A stretch of DNA of 64,000 nt from Temnothorax longispinosus (GCF_030848805.1 NC_092359.1:22239205-22303204), one strand, 5' to 3'. Shown: positions 52,451 to 64,000, counted from the first letter of the stretch. Program-made: numbers and translations. Notes: generated by a model not told the origin, from the letters alone.

Positions 52451-52955
52451 GATTCTTAGTAATGATTTTGCTCAGACTTCACGTGAAACCATTTCCATCC
52501 TCTAAGCTGGATAAACCATGTAATGATCAATGGTAAGCTCTTCGTATCACAGTTAACTACAAAGTACACTGTCCTATGATTGTCAACCATACAACAATGA
52601 TACAGCATCGAAATTCAAATAATAACATTCAAACATACAAATTTGCTGTCATAAACTTTATGAAATTTTAACGACTCATTCAAATAGATATGAAATAAAT
52701 GATTAAATAAATATTAAGATAAGTAGATAACAGATAAAAGCTGACCATTAACATAATAATGTCTTATTGTTATATTAGAGCAGATGTGTGTAAGATTTAT
52801 ATCTCGATGTATAAAGCACTTTTCTTATTCTCTAGCATCTACGAAGAGTGGCAGAGTGCACTTGCAATGCCTGAGAATGGCGTTTTATCGTAAGATGCAT
52901 ACACATATTCCCGGGGCACTCTGGGGCAGGAGCTGACTGAATTGGGTTTTGGCAT

Positions 52956-53033
52956 AATACTCCAAACGTTTCTTTTTTGCGTTTCTTCTAGTCGAATACT
53001 CTAAACATTTCTTTTTCGCGTTTCGCCGAGGTA
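52956..53033. repeat. 39-bp diverged tandem duplication
   Basis: AATACTCCAAACGTTTCTTT at 52956 is repeated as AATACTCTAAACATTTCTTT at 52995. Both copies continue with a TTTTGCGTTTC- or TTCGCGTTTC-type segment. Confidence 0.7.
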
Positions 53034-53163
53034 TGGTTTAAAGACGGCGTTAAGAATTGCCGGTATTTTTGCGTTTAATATACCTTAAAAATACGTAAAA
53101 TTTAATAACTTATAAAAGAGAATGCACACACATTAACCATTGCATTATGAAAAATAAGTACGA

Positions 53164-53208
53164 GTTCTCTCATTTGCATGTAACTTAAGTACATGCAAAT
53201 GAGAGAAC
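53164..53208. promoter_or_regulatory. Octamer dyad (paired ATGCAAAT)
   Basis: The arms GTTCTCTCATTTGCATGTA (53164-53182) and its exact reverse complement (53190-53208) are separated by ACTTAAG. Each 19-bp arm contains the POU-protein octamer ATGCAAAT in opposite orientation. The perfect arms are well beyond local low complexity. Binding is inference; a small inverted insertion is the alternative. Confidence 0.6.
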
Positions 53209-53219
53209 GGATCATAAAC

Positions 53220-54705
53220 GTTTCTTTCAAATCGTAGTTTTTCTAAAAGCTCATGTATAAATATGCTCTTGCAATTTCATATCCAGTAATTGGGTGCCTT
53301 ATAACTTATAAGCAAATGTCCAGGAAACCTCGCACACCCAATGACAACCGCATCACTTTCCTCGCGAAATGCGTGAAATGAAATGCATTCGTAGCTTTCG
53401 TTCCTTATCGTCGTGTAATTGCATTACGCTATTTACATCGTCAACGAGATGCTTCGAAATCACTAGGCGCTCGAAGGTAATTTCCATGAAATAAGAACGA
53501 GAGGAAATTCTATTGAGCGATCCAGTAAAACACTTTGCCTATAATCCGCCATTTACGTATTTCAAACGTAATGACGTCTTTTGTAGCACAATAAGCTTAA
53601 TCGAAACTTTATACTTATTAAGGATTGCTTTCAATTAAATTAGTACGTACGCGGAGATATCTGATTACAATTAAATTTCTATTACAATTATTTCGAAATA
53701 AACGCGTAATTTACTTTACCGCCCTTTCAAGGCAGCTGCGATATATAAAACAAGTGAAGCACTTATGCTACGCAACTTCCGTCCTTAAAGAGTTAATAAT
53801 GAACAAATATTTGAAAGCTTGTGCAGAGCGGCAAAATATTATAGTTATTATCGCTTTTCAAGTATGAAATCTGTACAATAACCTACTTTTCCGACCGATC
53901 GAGTTCATAAATACGTCCACAAAAAAATATTCGACATATCAACCTATATCTTCCATAAGGCATATACTCCACTTTTTCCTTGAATGCGCAATTCTTCCTC
54001 ACAAAAGATTGGCCCGGTATATACTAGGTCAAACGAAAATATTATATCATTTCTACATTGAAGTATGCGTTAAGACTTTACCTTGCGAAATAAAGTTAAA
54101 AATTTTGTCAAAGGTAAATGAAATATAATCAAATTTGTTTTCTTTATAAAAGCAAAATACTAAATTTAATTATAATTATTTTTGAAAAAATAATAACATA
54201 TTTTTCTACAGTATAAAACAGAATAATAAATTATATGCATTTTTTTAAAGGTTAAATACAATTTAGATTTTTTAGTCAAGGAATTCTTGGAAAAAGAAAC
54301 AAAAAGGAAACTGCATTCTCACGTATCTAACAATACTGACATTCAAACAAGAAGAACCAGTTGGTATTCCGGATGTTAGTTACTAGAGTTACTAGAGCAG
54401 GCGTGCAAGGAATAAAACGTTTCGTTACATGAGAAGAGGTAAAAGAGTAAAACGTGGAGAATCACAGGAAATTGCTGCCAAGAAAGGACTCGGGGAACTT
54501 TTGCAGCATTTAAAATCAAGGAAAACTGTTACTGTGCGGTGAAACTGAAACGAGAAAATATGATTTTTTACTTAAAACATAAAACCACGAAAAGGCAGGC
54601 ATTATTAATGATTCTAATAAATTTACATAAAATAATTGAACATATATTTGAATATAATATTTAATCGTATTTCAATTATGTATTAACTAAGTATTATTAA
54701 ATGCA

Positions 54706-54751
<46 letters not shown>

Positions 54752-55530
54752 CTAATTAGATATCAAGTATCAAATGTCTTAATATCTACGTTAAAACATA
54801 TCGTTATTCCACAAATAAAATTAAAATTATACGTGTACATAATAATAAGAGAAACGTGTACATTTTACGTTTTACATCTTTAGAAACAGCAAAAGTGTAT
54901 TACAAATAAAGTATTTCGGATTTTACTATAATAATTTTATTACAGATTAAAAGATTTTTATTTTTTACGGTAAAATAAAATTTTTACCATCGTTGCGGCA
55001 TTACCACGGATTAACTTTAATTCTTCTGAAGATTATGATTACCTTAAAATTAAAAGTTACAAAAAAAAGAAACTTTTATTACGTGATTATAATATCTAGG
55101 GTAGACATAAATAGATAGAGTACCAGTGGTTCACCATTTTTATCAATTTCCTGCAAGATTATTCTAGCGTGCAACTTTCTGCCATTGACTTCATTTTATA
55201 CTTTTTATACTTGATGTTTTATTTGGCTCTCGTCTTATTAACCAAGCTTCCAGTTTCATGCAACGAGAAAATGTGAAATGGCGAATCTCGAGCTTTCCCT
55301 TGCAATAAGAAGCATTAGATTTACTCGAATTATTTTTGCAACCGCGTTTTCATTTCTTACAAACTAGCCATTAAATAAGAATTAAGAAAAATTATCTTTC
55401 AAAATACAATCTTTACTTTTATATATTTCTTCCAAAGATGAAATTTTTTAGATCTTATCTCGGAATAAAAAATATCTATTTTGATGTATTAATTACACAA
55501 ATTTTGTTTTCTTTTCCAAATATATATTTT
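53220..55530. other. Mixed, mostly AT-rich non-coding stretch
   Basis: No gene is supported. A GC-richer patch lies at 53290-53600 and a smaller one at 54300-54560 (with GTTACTAGA repeated twice). An 80-codon frame at 53625 is unrecognised. Confidence 0.5.
54711..54747. repeat. (AT)n microsatellite
   Basis: About 18 uninterrupted AT units. Confidence 0.95.
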
Positions 55531-55535
55531 ATATG

Positions 55536-55783
55536 TTATACTTTCGAATATAAAGTAATTAGCACAATAAAATTAGCTTTTGCTTAGTAGTTAATAAATA
55601 TTAATAAGATAAATCGTATTTGTCACTTTTATCTTATTTCACGATTTATCTTATTAATATTTATTAACTACTAAGCAAAAGCTAATTTTATCGTGCTAAT
55701 TACCTTATATTCGAAAGTATAATAAATTATTTTATTAAAGTGACAAATACGATTTATCTTATTAATATTTATTAACTACTAAG
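55536..55783. repeat. Three-part inverted repeat
   Basis: The left arm 55536-55617 and right arm 55641-55722 are 82 bp each and differ at two bases, around a 23-bp centre. A third partial copy at 55738-55783 is an exact 46-bp reverse complement of 55583-55628. The arms begin TTATACTTTCGAATATAA. It is non-coding and AT-rich and looks like a foldback element that acquired an extra partial arm by template switching. Confidence 0.85.
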
Positions 55784-55789
55784 GTAGGT

Positions 55790-56089
55790 ACCACCACCAT
55801 GAGAGCACCATATGAAAAAAATAGTAAAATTAAATTTAGACACATCCCGTTCCTCTATCTTTGGTCAAATTTAACTCAAGATAAAAGTGCACATTTTATT
55901 CGTCAGAGGCCACATTTATGCTTTTAAATACCATATCGTATTTCCTTTTATTTGAAATATTCAGAGTGCATTATATATTCATTAATGCATCGCGAAGGAT
56001 GTTAAAAAGAAACAGAACATAAAGTATAACCATGAGCCATATTTACCTATAGGCTATATATTCTAATATTATACAAATATATCTATTTC

Positions 56090-56131
<42 letters not shown>

Positions 56132-57590
56132 TTCATTCGTATTATAATTACAGTATTATTATAATTAGAATAGCTATGAGATATGAAATTTCCTGAATTA
56201 ACATGGAAGTAATTAATGTCAGTGCTGACAGTGCTTATAGTTAATAATAATACCTATAACATTTAACTATCTGATAATATTGTCTTATCACAAGAAGTAT
56301 ACAGTACATGTATTTTATCACCAAATTTATAAAAATTACTTACGAGATCGCAAATTGTTTTTTAACTCACATTAAATACCACTTTATCAAATTCAAGGAA
56401 TTTCAATTTACAATCTCTTAGCTATAGTATCAACATTAGTATCCCACGCGTTTAAACCAGCTGCGCATACTTTTTGTTCAAAATCCATTTTTGTTTCGTC
56501 ACTAATTTGCATCTCAAGCTCGAAGAGCTTCCATAATATACAAAACTTGAATGTGAAAAAAAATATTGAAAGTTTGCAATTGCTTTTAGAACGACGCAAT
56601 TTTCTTGAATTTTATTTGCAGTTTAACGCGTTATTCTCTGAAGCACGTAAACTTTTCTGAAAGTAGGACCCTTTCAACGGCTATCCCCTTCACGCGCTGC
56701 TAAGCTCGTTGATTTCATTCGTGGCCGATCGGAGTCTCCTTCACAGTGTTCTGTATATACCATAGCGTACGTTACAATGTGCTCATAGAACGGTGAACTT
56801 GTGCCGCCGGGAAGAGGATCGAGTTTTAAAAAGCGCCATTACAATTAACCAATTCTAGGATACTGTGCCTTTATTTGGCGATCAGTGAAATTTACCGAAT
56901 AGATCTTCTTCCTTTAGTGCATTTTCAACTTTCGCGAGAAAAAACAAACTAACACCACTAGTAAAGAAAATCGAAAAAGTTACTATCTAAAGTAACTATA
57001 AAGTACCTATCTATAAACCGTATCGCGGGCGCGTATACTTGGCACACTGCCGCGTTTCTTGATACTATACGCATTAGAAGCTTTAAACACTTTCTATTTT
57101 CGTCGATCTTTGAATTATGATTCCCACATCGCAAACTCATTTTTCTTTCATAACTGTTTCATATGTAACTATTACGGAGAACAATGTGTTTCATTTAGGT
57201 AAACTTAATGTTACTAATGGAAAAAACAAATCTTTTTCCCTAAAAGATAAATTAACTCTTTGAATGTTTATATATTATTTTTAATAAGTTTTTTATTAAA
57301 AAATTAATGACATCTCTTTACAATATTAGTATTACAATAAAGTTTACATTAAGATTATATTCAGATTAGTACATATGTATTTAGATTGCTATCTAACGGA
57401 TCATTTTAATAGCTACAAATGCGATACTGTAGCTTGTAATTCAGGATACAATTGCGTAATGATATACGGTACGGTATTATATTTCTGTGCAAGCTTTGCG
57501 GGTGATACAGATAGAAGTCAGTTAGAAATTTGCAAGCTCGCAATAATGGCTTTTAAAGTGAATGCATCGTTGTCGGTCGGTTCAAAGATG
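55790..57590. other. Mostly AT-rich non-coding stretch
   Basis: No gene is supported. A GC-richer patch at 56640-56880 has a 51-codon minus-strand frame without recognisable content. Frames at 56408 and 56958 (minus) and 57375 (plus) are unrecognised. Confidence 0.5.
56093..56123. repeat. (TA)n microsatellite
   Basis: About 15 TA units passing into TATGTATGTA. Confidence 0.95.
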
Positions 57591-57595
57591 ATATA

Positions 57596-57847
57596 AATTA
57601 TATATGTAGAGTCCCTCTAATCAGAGTCTGGCCATACAGTAGCACCTTTTGATTGGTTCGCCATTTCTTGGCAAACGCAATAGAAACAGAAAGAGAAAGA
57701 GAAATAAGAGAGAAAGAGAAAGCAACATGAATGTAATATCGCTTTCTCTTTCTCTATTACATCCTTCTCTCTCGCAGAATTTTGCCAGAACTGCAAATTG
57801 ACCAGACCCTGATTAGAGAGACTCTAATTATATATGTAATCGACATT
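57596..57847. mobile_element. MITE-like element with 12-bp flanking duplication
   Basis: The element is 57608-57835. Its ends are AGAGTCCCTCTAATCAG and, as reverse complement, AGAGTCTCTCTAATCAG, continuing GRGTCTGG. AATTATATATGT flanks it directly on both sides (57596-57607 and 57836-57847), a clear insertion footprint. The interior is partly self-complementary, with a GA-rich strand (57683-57722) facing CT-rich sequence (57751-57774). There is no coding capacity. The duplicated flank is 10 to 13 bp depending on where the ends are placed. Confidence 0.8.
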
Positions 57848-57849
57848 AT

Positions 57850-60330
57850 TAAAATAATATAAAGCATAATATTTGAAAATAATGAAAAATTAAAAAATTA
57901 CTCTTATCTCAGACATTCATCTATTATTTATATTCATATTATCCATCTATCATGGAACTACGATTATCCTTGGTTACAATGTACAAATTTATTTTAAAAT
58001 ATACTACACACACATCTGTTTGACATATATCTGACGATCTGAATATCTTCGATCTTGCGTTTTTAATTTCTGTTTAAAAGTATATAAAAAGCATGTTTTC
58101 TATATTTATTTATAATAAGTAAGTTATAGTTGTATATGTTTAAATAAAATTATCATGCATATAAGCACTATACATTTTATTTTATCATTATTCCTGCAAG
58201 AGATAATAGAAATATTGAATTTCTCACGAGACGTATAATTGTGCAGGCCGATATTTACGAATATTACCATTCATATCCATTAATAGGCTCATTTCTTAGT
58301 AGAAGCTCGAAGTAATTGAAAAATTCTAGAAAGAAACGTTTTTTTAACTGATTTATTCTCTTCAAAATATAAAACTTAATTTTGTTTACGTCGAAAAACT
58401 GAAACGTCAAATGTTACTGGCGTTACTGCTGTAAAAATAATGTTCCAGTATATTTTTTTAAAAACGCGATACATTGTTATTATCGTAACAACCAAGCGAC
58501 TTAATAAACAGTCCGTATACACAATGCAAAATATGATACGGTTTATTTTTTTTATCGCGCTGCAACATCGGAAGCAATAGGTGCCGTAAAGTAAAATCAA
58601 AATCGATTTCTGATTGAACAAAGTGATACACGGAATCGAACGCTTATCGTTTTCCCGAAACAATTCGTGGCGCTTTTATTATCGTCCACCGCAGAAGCGT
58701 TGAACGAAAATCGGATCTCCATTAAACTTAAATTTTGTCGTCCTCCTATCTCGACATCGATCATGGTCACGTGTGAAGAAAAGGAGTTTTCCATTTTACC
58801 AGGCAGCCCGATCGGAGTATTTATAAATCGACGAGGTACGGAAATGGCGTGTCCGCATATCGTACAATCGATCAATACAAATCAGATCACGGCCAAAGTT
58901 TGCCGCGAGTAATTTCATTTCTGAATGGAGACTAAATATTGATGTAGAATATAGGAATTCTAATCAAATAGAAAAAAAAGAGATTCTCTCTTATATTTCT
59001 CTCAATCAAATCAAAGTCTTAATATAAAAGCAAATTTAAAATAGAAGTATAATCTTTTTTAAATGTTAAAATTCTTTGCATGGATTATAAATCTTCTACT
59101 TCTTAGATTCATAGAACTTATTAGATTCATTTTCTGGACCAGTACCAAAATACTTGCCCTATTATCTAAAATATAAAATCTCTTGTTTTTTTTTATCGTT
59201 CTAGTATACATGTTCTGTATGGCAACTATTGTCTCTTGCATAATACTTGGCCATTTCTCTTGTTATCTACTTTCAAGATTGACGTAAATTGTAAGTTTTA
59301 ATCTATAAAATATTTTACGTCTAATAATATCATCATTTATACATTAATCCGACATCAAAACATATGTGTATTTTTTTGTGTTACCACTCTATGTTTTTTT
59401 TAGTTTATAATACCGATCGAACAAATTGCGTAACGCTTGTGTAATTTTATTTAAATACGTATAACTATAACCTAGACAATTTAAATAAATAAAAAGGCAG
59501 AAAAAAATCAGATGCCATTATTGCGAGATGGATAAGTTTCAATAAATTAAGTTATATAACAAACAAATGTGTAAGGAATCGTTAACAACTTTTTGTTGAC
59601 ATATATTGCGTATTGTCTTTACACTGGCAATATTAGAATTTCGCTTGACTGAATCGTTATATTGCAGGTGTTGCGCATGTAAAGATTTAATCCGTTAATT
59701 TCGATGCAAATGCCAGAAACAGGAAACAAGAGAGAAAGCTATAGCAACTGTGCGTCGACGAAATTGTTATTCGCAACGAGTAAATTGTTCGCGACTGGAA
59801 GAGAACGAATGAATGATCTATGCGTAAGAACTTGTCGACGGTAAAAACAGAAATTGGTAAAAGTTAAATGAAAATTTCCGTGTCAAGAACTTAATAAATT
59901 TCATCAGCTATTTGTCAGATAATACTGAACATTTCTGCAAGAACCTAAAATGTGAAAGGAAAACTGGAGGGTAATTCTATCTTTCAGAGTAAACATCTTC
60001 AGAGAATCAATATTACTAGCACTTTTAGCATCTACTCTATTCTATATAAGGTCTTGTTAAAGAAATCTTCAAAATAAATTTATGTGTATGGCAATTAATT
60101 AATAATATTTTTTTAAACCAACAGTATATTTTTAATAGCAATATTTTTCTACAAAATTAATTTAACTTTAAATTACGTAAAAAATAGTTAAAAAAATATT
60201 AAATTTGAATATTATTATTGACTATATATTATTATTTTTAGGAAAGATATATATGTACACATCATTTTACATAAATTTTAATGAAAATAGGTTTTCACAA
60301 TATTATAAATGTAACTTTATATAAAATATA
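57850..60330. other. Mostly AT-rich non-coding stretch
   Basis: No gene is supported. A GC-richer piece at 58560-58920 is open on both strands (plus 58595-58915, about 106 codons without an ATG start; minus 58597-58875). Neither product is recognisable, so it may be a regulatory or conserved non-coding segment. Confidence 0.45.
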
Positions 60331-60333
60331 TAT

Positions 60334-60772
60334 TTAAAAATTATTAATTCTAGCCCATCGCTTTTTATATGGATCTAATTGCTTATTCTGTGTGATGAGG
60401 ACATTGAATCCTTTGGTACTGGATACGCCAAAATAGTACTTATGGTTGCCCTTGCATGCAAACGATAGGAGAATGATAGAGAAGACTCTACCTGTTCATA
60501 GATTTGGCATGTTCCCAAAGTTGGATGGTCGGATTTGCCGATAGTGAAAAGCCAAAGCGAGTAAGTGCGATCAAATAAGGCCTGTAATGCGACAGTGAAT
60601 GCAGTTGGATCGGCATGTGCGGTAAGTGTCTACGTAGAGATATGATAGTGCGGTAAGTTACTATGGAACTTTGGGAAAGTTTATGGCTGACGCCCTGCAC
60701 TTGAGAATCTCGAAGCGGCATTACCTTTTCACGTTCTACTTCAAATCCTAGTTGAGTTGTCTTTCGTTTCAT
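60334..60772 (-). CDS. Candidate small three-exon gene or decayed gene
   Basis: On the minus strand, exon 1 60772-60725 (ATG; MKRKTTQLGFEVEREK) ends at AAAG|GTAATG. Exon 2 60629-60492 follows a GTAG acceptor (46 codons; includes DPTAFTVALQALFDRTYSLW) and ends at CAG|GTAGAG. Exon 3 60450-60337 follows a pyrimidine-rich GCAAG acceptor (38 codons; includes GNHKYYFGVSSTKGFNVLIT), with a TAA at 60336-60334. All junctions are phase 0, giving 100 codons. The first intron is 95 nt, which is plausible. The second is 41 nt, shorter than usual for insects, so exons 2 and 3 may instead be one exon with a frameshift in a pseudogene. A continuous 94-codon frame (60772-60488) runs through exon 1 in its own phase. 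No family is recognised. Confidence 0.25.
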
Positions 60773-60779
60773 TTATTGT

Positions 60780-63380
60780 TCTATTGTGCTGTTATTATAG
60801 TCACATTTTAAAGCTTTAAAAACCTATTGATTTCTAATGTGCTACGTTTTACATTGTCACACTGTTGCATAAATAATACGCGTAGTTTTATGAATTATTA
60901 AAATGCTCTTTTATATATATGAAAAAAACTAACCATACATATGTATGTACTTCTCATTAAATTTAAATATACAAATATTTCTTTAAATATATCTTATTGG
61001 TTATTATTATTTAGTGCATTTATTAAATTTAATCATTGAAAAATAATCTCTGAACGTCGCAAGTGGTATCATAAAAAAGTACATTTGTTCATATATACGA
61101 TAGCAATGCGGTTATATTGTAGTCATAAAATTCTCTTTTTCCTCCATTTCTATTATCTGGATTTATCGTAACTTTTTGCGCAGTATATTCTCAAAGTTAT
61201 ATTGCGCGATGAATACCCATCAAAGGCTTTATAGACGCTGACGCAAGACTATGCGATCCTTATCGTAAAACGTTTTATTCACAAATACCCTGATTTTATA
61301 TCAAGATTTATATCATGAAAGTCTGCTCTCGTAAAAAAATTGTCTTTTAGCCCCATAAAGGATACAATACAATAATACAATATATTAGCAGCCTTTAAGC
61401 CTTTGAATAGTTTTTTCAATTGGATAAATTTTATTGTTACGAGTAATATGAAGAAGATTATTTTCTACAATTCTATCGCTTTCCTTAAAATAATCGGAAT
61501 TTTAATCGTGTTTCAAAATGTGCATGAATTGCTCATTATGTTTGTATCTATCTACATAATCGTATTCTTAAAATAATTTAGTAAAAATTATGAAGAGGAA
61601 AGTGTTTTGAAATGTTTTTCCGTAATTAATTTCTTTCTTAAGGGAAGTGCAATGTATATCTAATTAAGATGATTGCATTTTATAATAATTTCGAATACCT
61701 ACATTAAAAAAAATAAAATATCGCGATCCTTAAAAAATTTTGTACAATTTTTACTGTTTGTTTAATTCGAGTAAGGAAACTATTATTATTGAGCGTGATA
61801 TTATTTGACAAAAAGAAATTACTTGGAAAATTCCACTGAAAACGTTCCATCGTGACAATATGTGACATATACCTATCAACGTGAAATTTCGTCCCTTCGT
61901 TTTTGTGACATCCCTAGAAATTAATAGTACCCACAGACACCTATTAATATCATTAAAGTTCAGGCCTGGAAGAAGATGGGCGCGCAACCTGCCCCTAATT
62001 CTGTAATTTATCGGATGTTTCCTCTGTCTGACTTGTTTTTCATTCTCATAGTTGCCTCGAAGTTCTAACCTTACGAAAAGAAAGTTGTTCGAAGTTTGAG
62101 TTGAAGACGCACTCAAACACGGCAAAGGTACTTTAATGATAGAAATATTGGTTTGAAAGAGTCACGATTAATATCTCCTTATTTACGAAAAGATAGGAAT
62201 ATAAAGTAGAAATTTAATAAAAGGGCTTATAATTTATCTTCTCTTTTTTTTCCAAATAAATTTTTCATTCTATTTGTTAAAAATATATATGTAATATGTA
62301 AAATAATTCGTTATTATATGTATCTAGTGTGCTACATATAATTTATTTATATTTGCAAAAATATCAGCTTTTCCTTAAAAATACTTGTAATATATTTGAA
62401 AAAATATATTTGACATTATAGGAACAACTTTCATATTCAACGAGAAGAATTGGTGTTAAGTACACTATGATTTGTTAAACTACTAAATACTATACATTTT
62501 TACAATAAAAAAAAATGCTTTTTTATCTATTGAGACAAAGCGGAAGTAGCGCTTCAAATAGTACAGATTTCTATAGTTAAATTTATTTGTGTTTATTTTA
62601 TGGCGTTATATGTCGTCTTACAATTTATCGATTTTCGTTTATGAAAATAGAAATTTAGAATGACAAGCTGTCAGAATTCTTCAAATTATCGGAACAAACA
62701 GTGCTTCATCGATAATGCCCTGCAATTTTGGAACATGGCATACAATAAAGGCATCACCTTGGCATCACCTGCGCTTTAATACCATCGCATCAATGTCATG
62801 ATATCTCGCTGCGAAATCACGATAGCTATCTTTGACCATCAAGAATTGTAAAAGAACACAGATTTTGTAGAATGAGCAAAAGAAAATTTTTAATTTATAG
62901 ATAAGAATAAACGCTAATTAAATAAAAAAAAATATAGCTGCATTTATTAAAGGTGGCCTTTCAGATTAATAAGTTAAATAATCCAACTACCGTGTCATTC
63001 TAAATAAACGAGTATAAAAATAAAGAAATAAGAAAAATTGTAAAATTTACAAGATGAAAAAGGAATGAATAATAAAACGCCACGGATTCGCAGAAATGAT
63101 TTTTTGTAAATATAATAAAATATATTACTTTTAAAATTGCAAAATGCATTTCGCGTAACGGCGACGTCCGATTTTCACGGTATAACGAGAGATAAATGAC
63201 CTATGAAACGAACCCTTCAATGTTTTTCGTAGAAGATTTCGACTGTCAAAAAGATTTATCGTCGTTAATCGTACTTTCCTTACTAATATGTTCCCAATGA
63301 GATTTATGCCTGTCAAGCTTTCGAGCCCCCATTTTTAACTACAGAAAAGCGGAAAAATAATCCCAATGCTTATTTGTATC
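60780..63380. other. Mostly AT-rich non-coding stretch
   Basis: No gene is supported. A 124-codon minus-strand frame (61751-62125) begins from a non-ATG codon in a GC-richer patch and becomes hydrophobic and low in complexity; it is unrecognised. An 11-bp tandem GGCATCACCTT lies near 62750-62770. Confidence 0.5.
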
Positions 63381-63382
63381 TT

Positions 63383-63533
63383 TAGGGGCCGGTTTCACCA
63401 TCTCCGATTAGTTTAATCGGCCGATTATTCCATTGAAACTGACCAATCGCATTTGTCGTTAAGCAGATTGATCAATCATGATTCGCACTTAATCGGCCGA
63501 TTAAACTAATCGGAGATGGTGAAACCGGGCCTA
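63383..63533. mobile_element. 147-bp MITE-like element, TA flanks
   Basis: The element is 63385-63531 with TA on both sides. The ends are GGGGCCGGTTTCACC and, reverse-complemented, GGCCCGGTTTCACC. The next part of the arm (63390-63427 against 63490-63527) is identical over 38 bases and contains the palindrome AATCGGCCGATT. The interior of about 60 bp is unique and non-coding. The TA footprint fits a Tc1/mariner-like mobilising enzyme, but the superfamily is inference. Confidence 0.8.
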
Positions 63534-63539
63534 AGTATT

Positions 63540-64000
63540 TTAATTGTAAAACGTGAATAACAAACTTAATTAAATTTAAGTCGAAATTGATAGGTTGAAA
63601 TAAAAATCTTTTTAAGAGCAAACTAAATTATTCGTTTTTGTATAAAATATCTCGATTTTATCTCGATATTATCATAGACTTATTAACAGATTACATTTTA
63701 AAGCGCCCTGAAATCTTGAAATTATGTTCTAAATCAGCTTGTAAGTATTTAACTATTTATTCATTATAAATTTCTTAATATAAAATGCAATGAAACATCA
63801 TGTTATGCAAGAGATAACTTAATGAATTGAGTGTAACGACGACAACCTAACAATTTAGTTACTTACGAAACATTTAAGACGAAGTAACTAGTTCGGAGAG
63901 CTGGCGAAGGTAGGGGTCGCAGCTATTTGCATAAAACCCGAGGTATAACGGATAGGCGAATGGAGCAATCAGGAAGCTTTCATAAGAGAAATCCGTGTCT
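63540..64000. other. AT-rich stretch turning GC-richer at the window end
   Basis: No gene is seen. The last 110 bases are GC-richer and contain ATTTGCAT (an octamer in reverse). They may be the edge of a feature that continues beyond the window. Confidence 0.4.

Noticed and set aside
58595..58915. Open frames on both strands of the same segment
   Set aside because: Neither has an ATG in a credible place, the two products are mutually exclusive, and neither is recognisable.
61751..62125. 124-codon minus-strand frame
   Set aside because: It has a non-ATG start and a hydrophobic low-complexity C-terminal half, with no recognisable family.
1..64000. CRISPR arrays, bacterial operons, origins or phage genes
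   Set aside because: There are no regularly spaced repeats, no compact coding and no ribosome-binding sites; the composition and repeats are those of an animal genome.

Overview
The window reads as intergenic or long-intron DNA from an AT-rich animal genome, most likely an insect and plausibly a hymenopteran. The reasons are the base composition (roughly two thirds A+T with short GC/CpG-richer islands), the many short microsatellites, and several small non-autonomous DNA-transposon-like elements. There is no operon structure, no dense coding, and no tRNA, rRNA or CRISPR-like array that I could recognise. The species and the gene neighbourhood are inference.

No open reading frame looks like a known protein domain. 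The longest open stretches (about 85 to 175 codons) mostly lie in GC-richer islands where stops are rarer. Four places deserve a gene-finder's attention. (1) Minus strand 50105-50366: an 87-codon frame with an ATG ends at a consensus GTGAGT donor inside the most GC-rich island. (2) Minus strand 60334-60772: three open segments join in phase into a 100-codon model, although one implied intron is only 41 nt. (3) Plus strand 38668-38733 and (4) plus strand 43053-43113: short ATG frames run into CAG|GTAAGA and CAG|GTATGT donors. All four are candidates, not established genes, and I cannot name their products.

The best-supported features are repeats. A 690-bp foldback at 9374-10063 has about 275-bp arms that differ at one base and one 2-bp indel. 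MITE-like elements lie at 23299-23420 (nearly all hairpin), 39205-39403 (nested inverted repeats, TA flanks), 57608-57835 (12-bp flanking duplication) and 63385-63531 (38-bp identical core in the arms, TA flanks). A three-part inverted repeat lies at 55536-55783. A diverged tandem duplication of about 110 bp occupies 1750-1966 within a GC-richer island that could be an old LTR-type remnant. Four perfect palindromes of 20-22 bp (15371, 19850, 22661, 48730) and a paired octamer (ATGCAAAT) dyad at 53164-53208 stand out from the AT-rich background.

Layout: 1-1000 AT-rich; 1003-1970 GC-richer repeat island; 2-9 kb AT-rich; 9.4-10.1 kb foldback; 10-17 kb AT-rich; 17.4-19.2 kb two GC-richer patches, one with an X-box-like site; 20-29 kb AT-rich with a hairpin MITE at 23.3 kb; GC-richer patches at 25.5, 29.1 and 35.2 kb; 38.5 kb possible first exon; 39.2 kb MITE; 42.9-44.1 kb GC-richer; 44-50 kb AT-rich; 50.1-50.8 kb main GC island; 52-56 kb repeats; 57.6 kb MITE; 60.3-60.8 kb candidate small gene; 63.4 kb MITE. 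No functional cooperation between genes can be inferred here.
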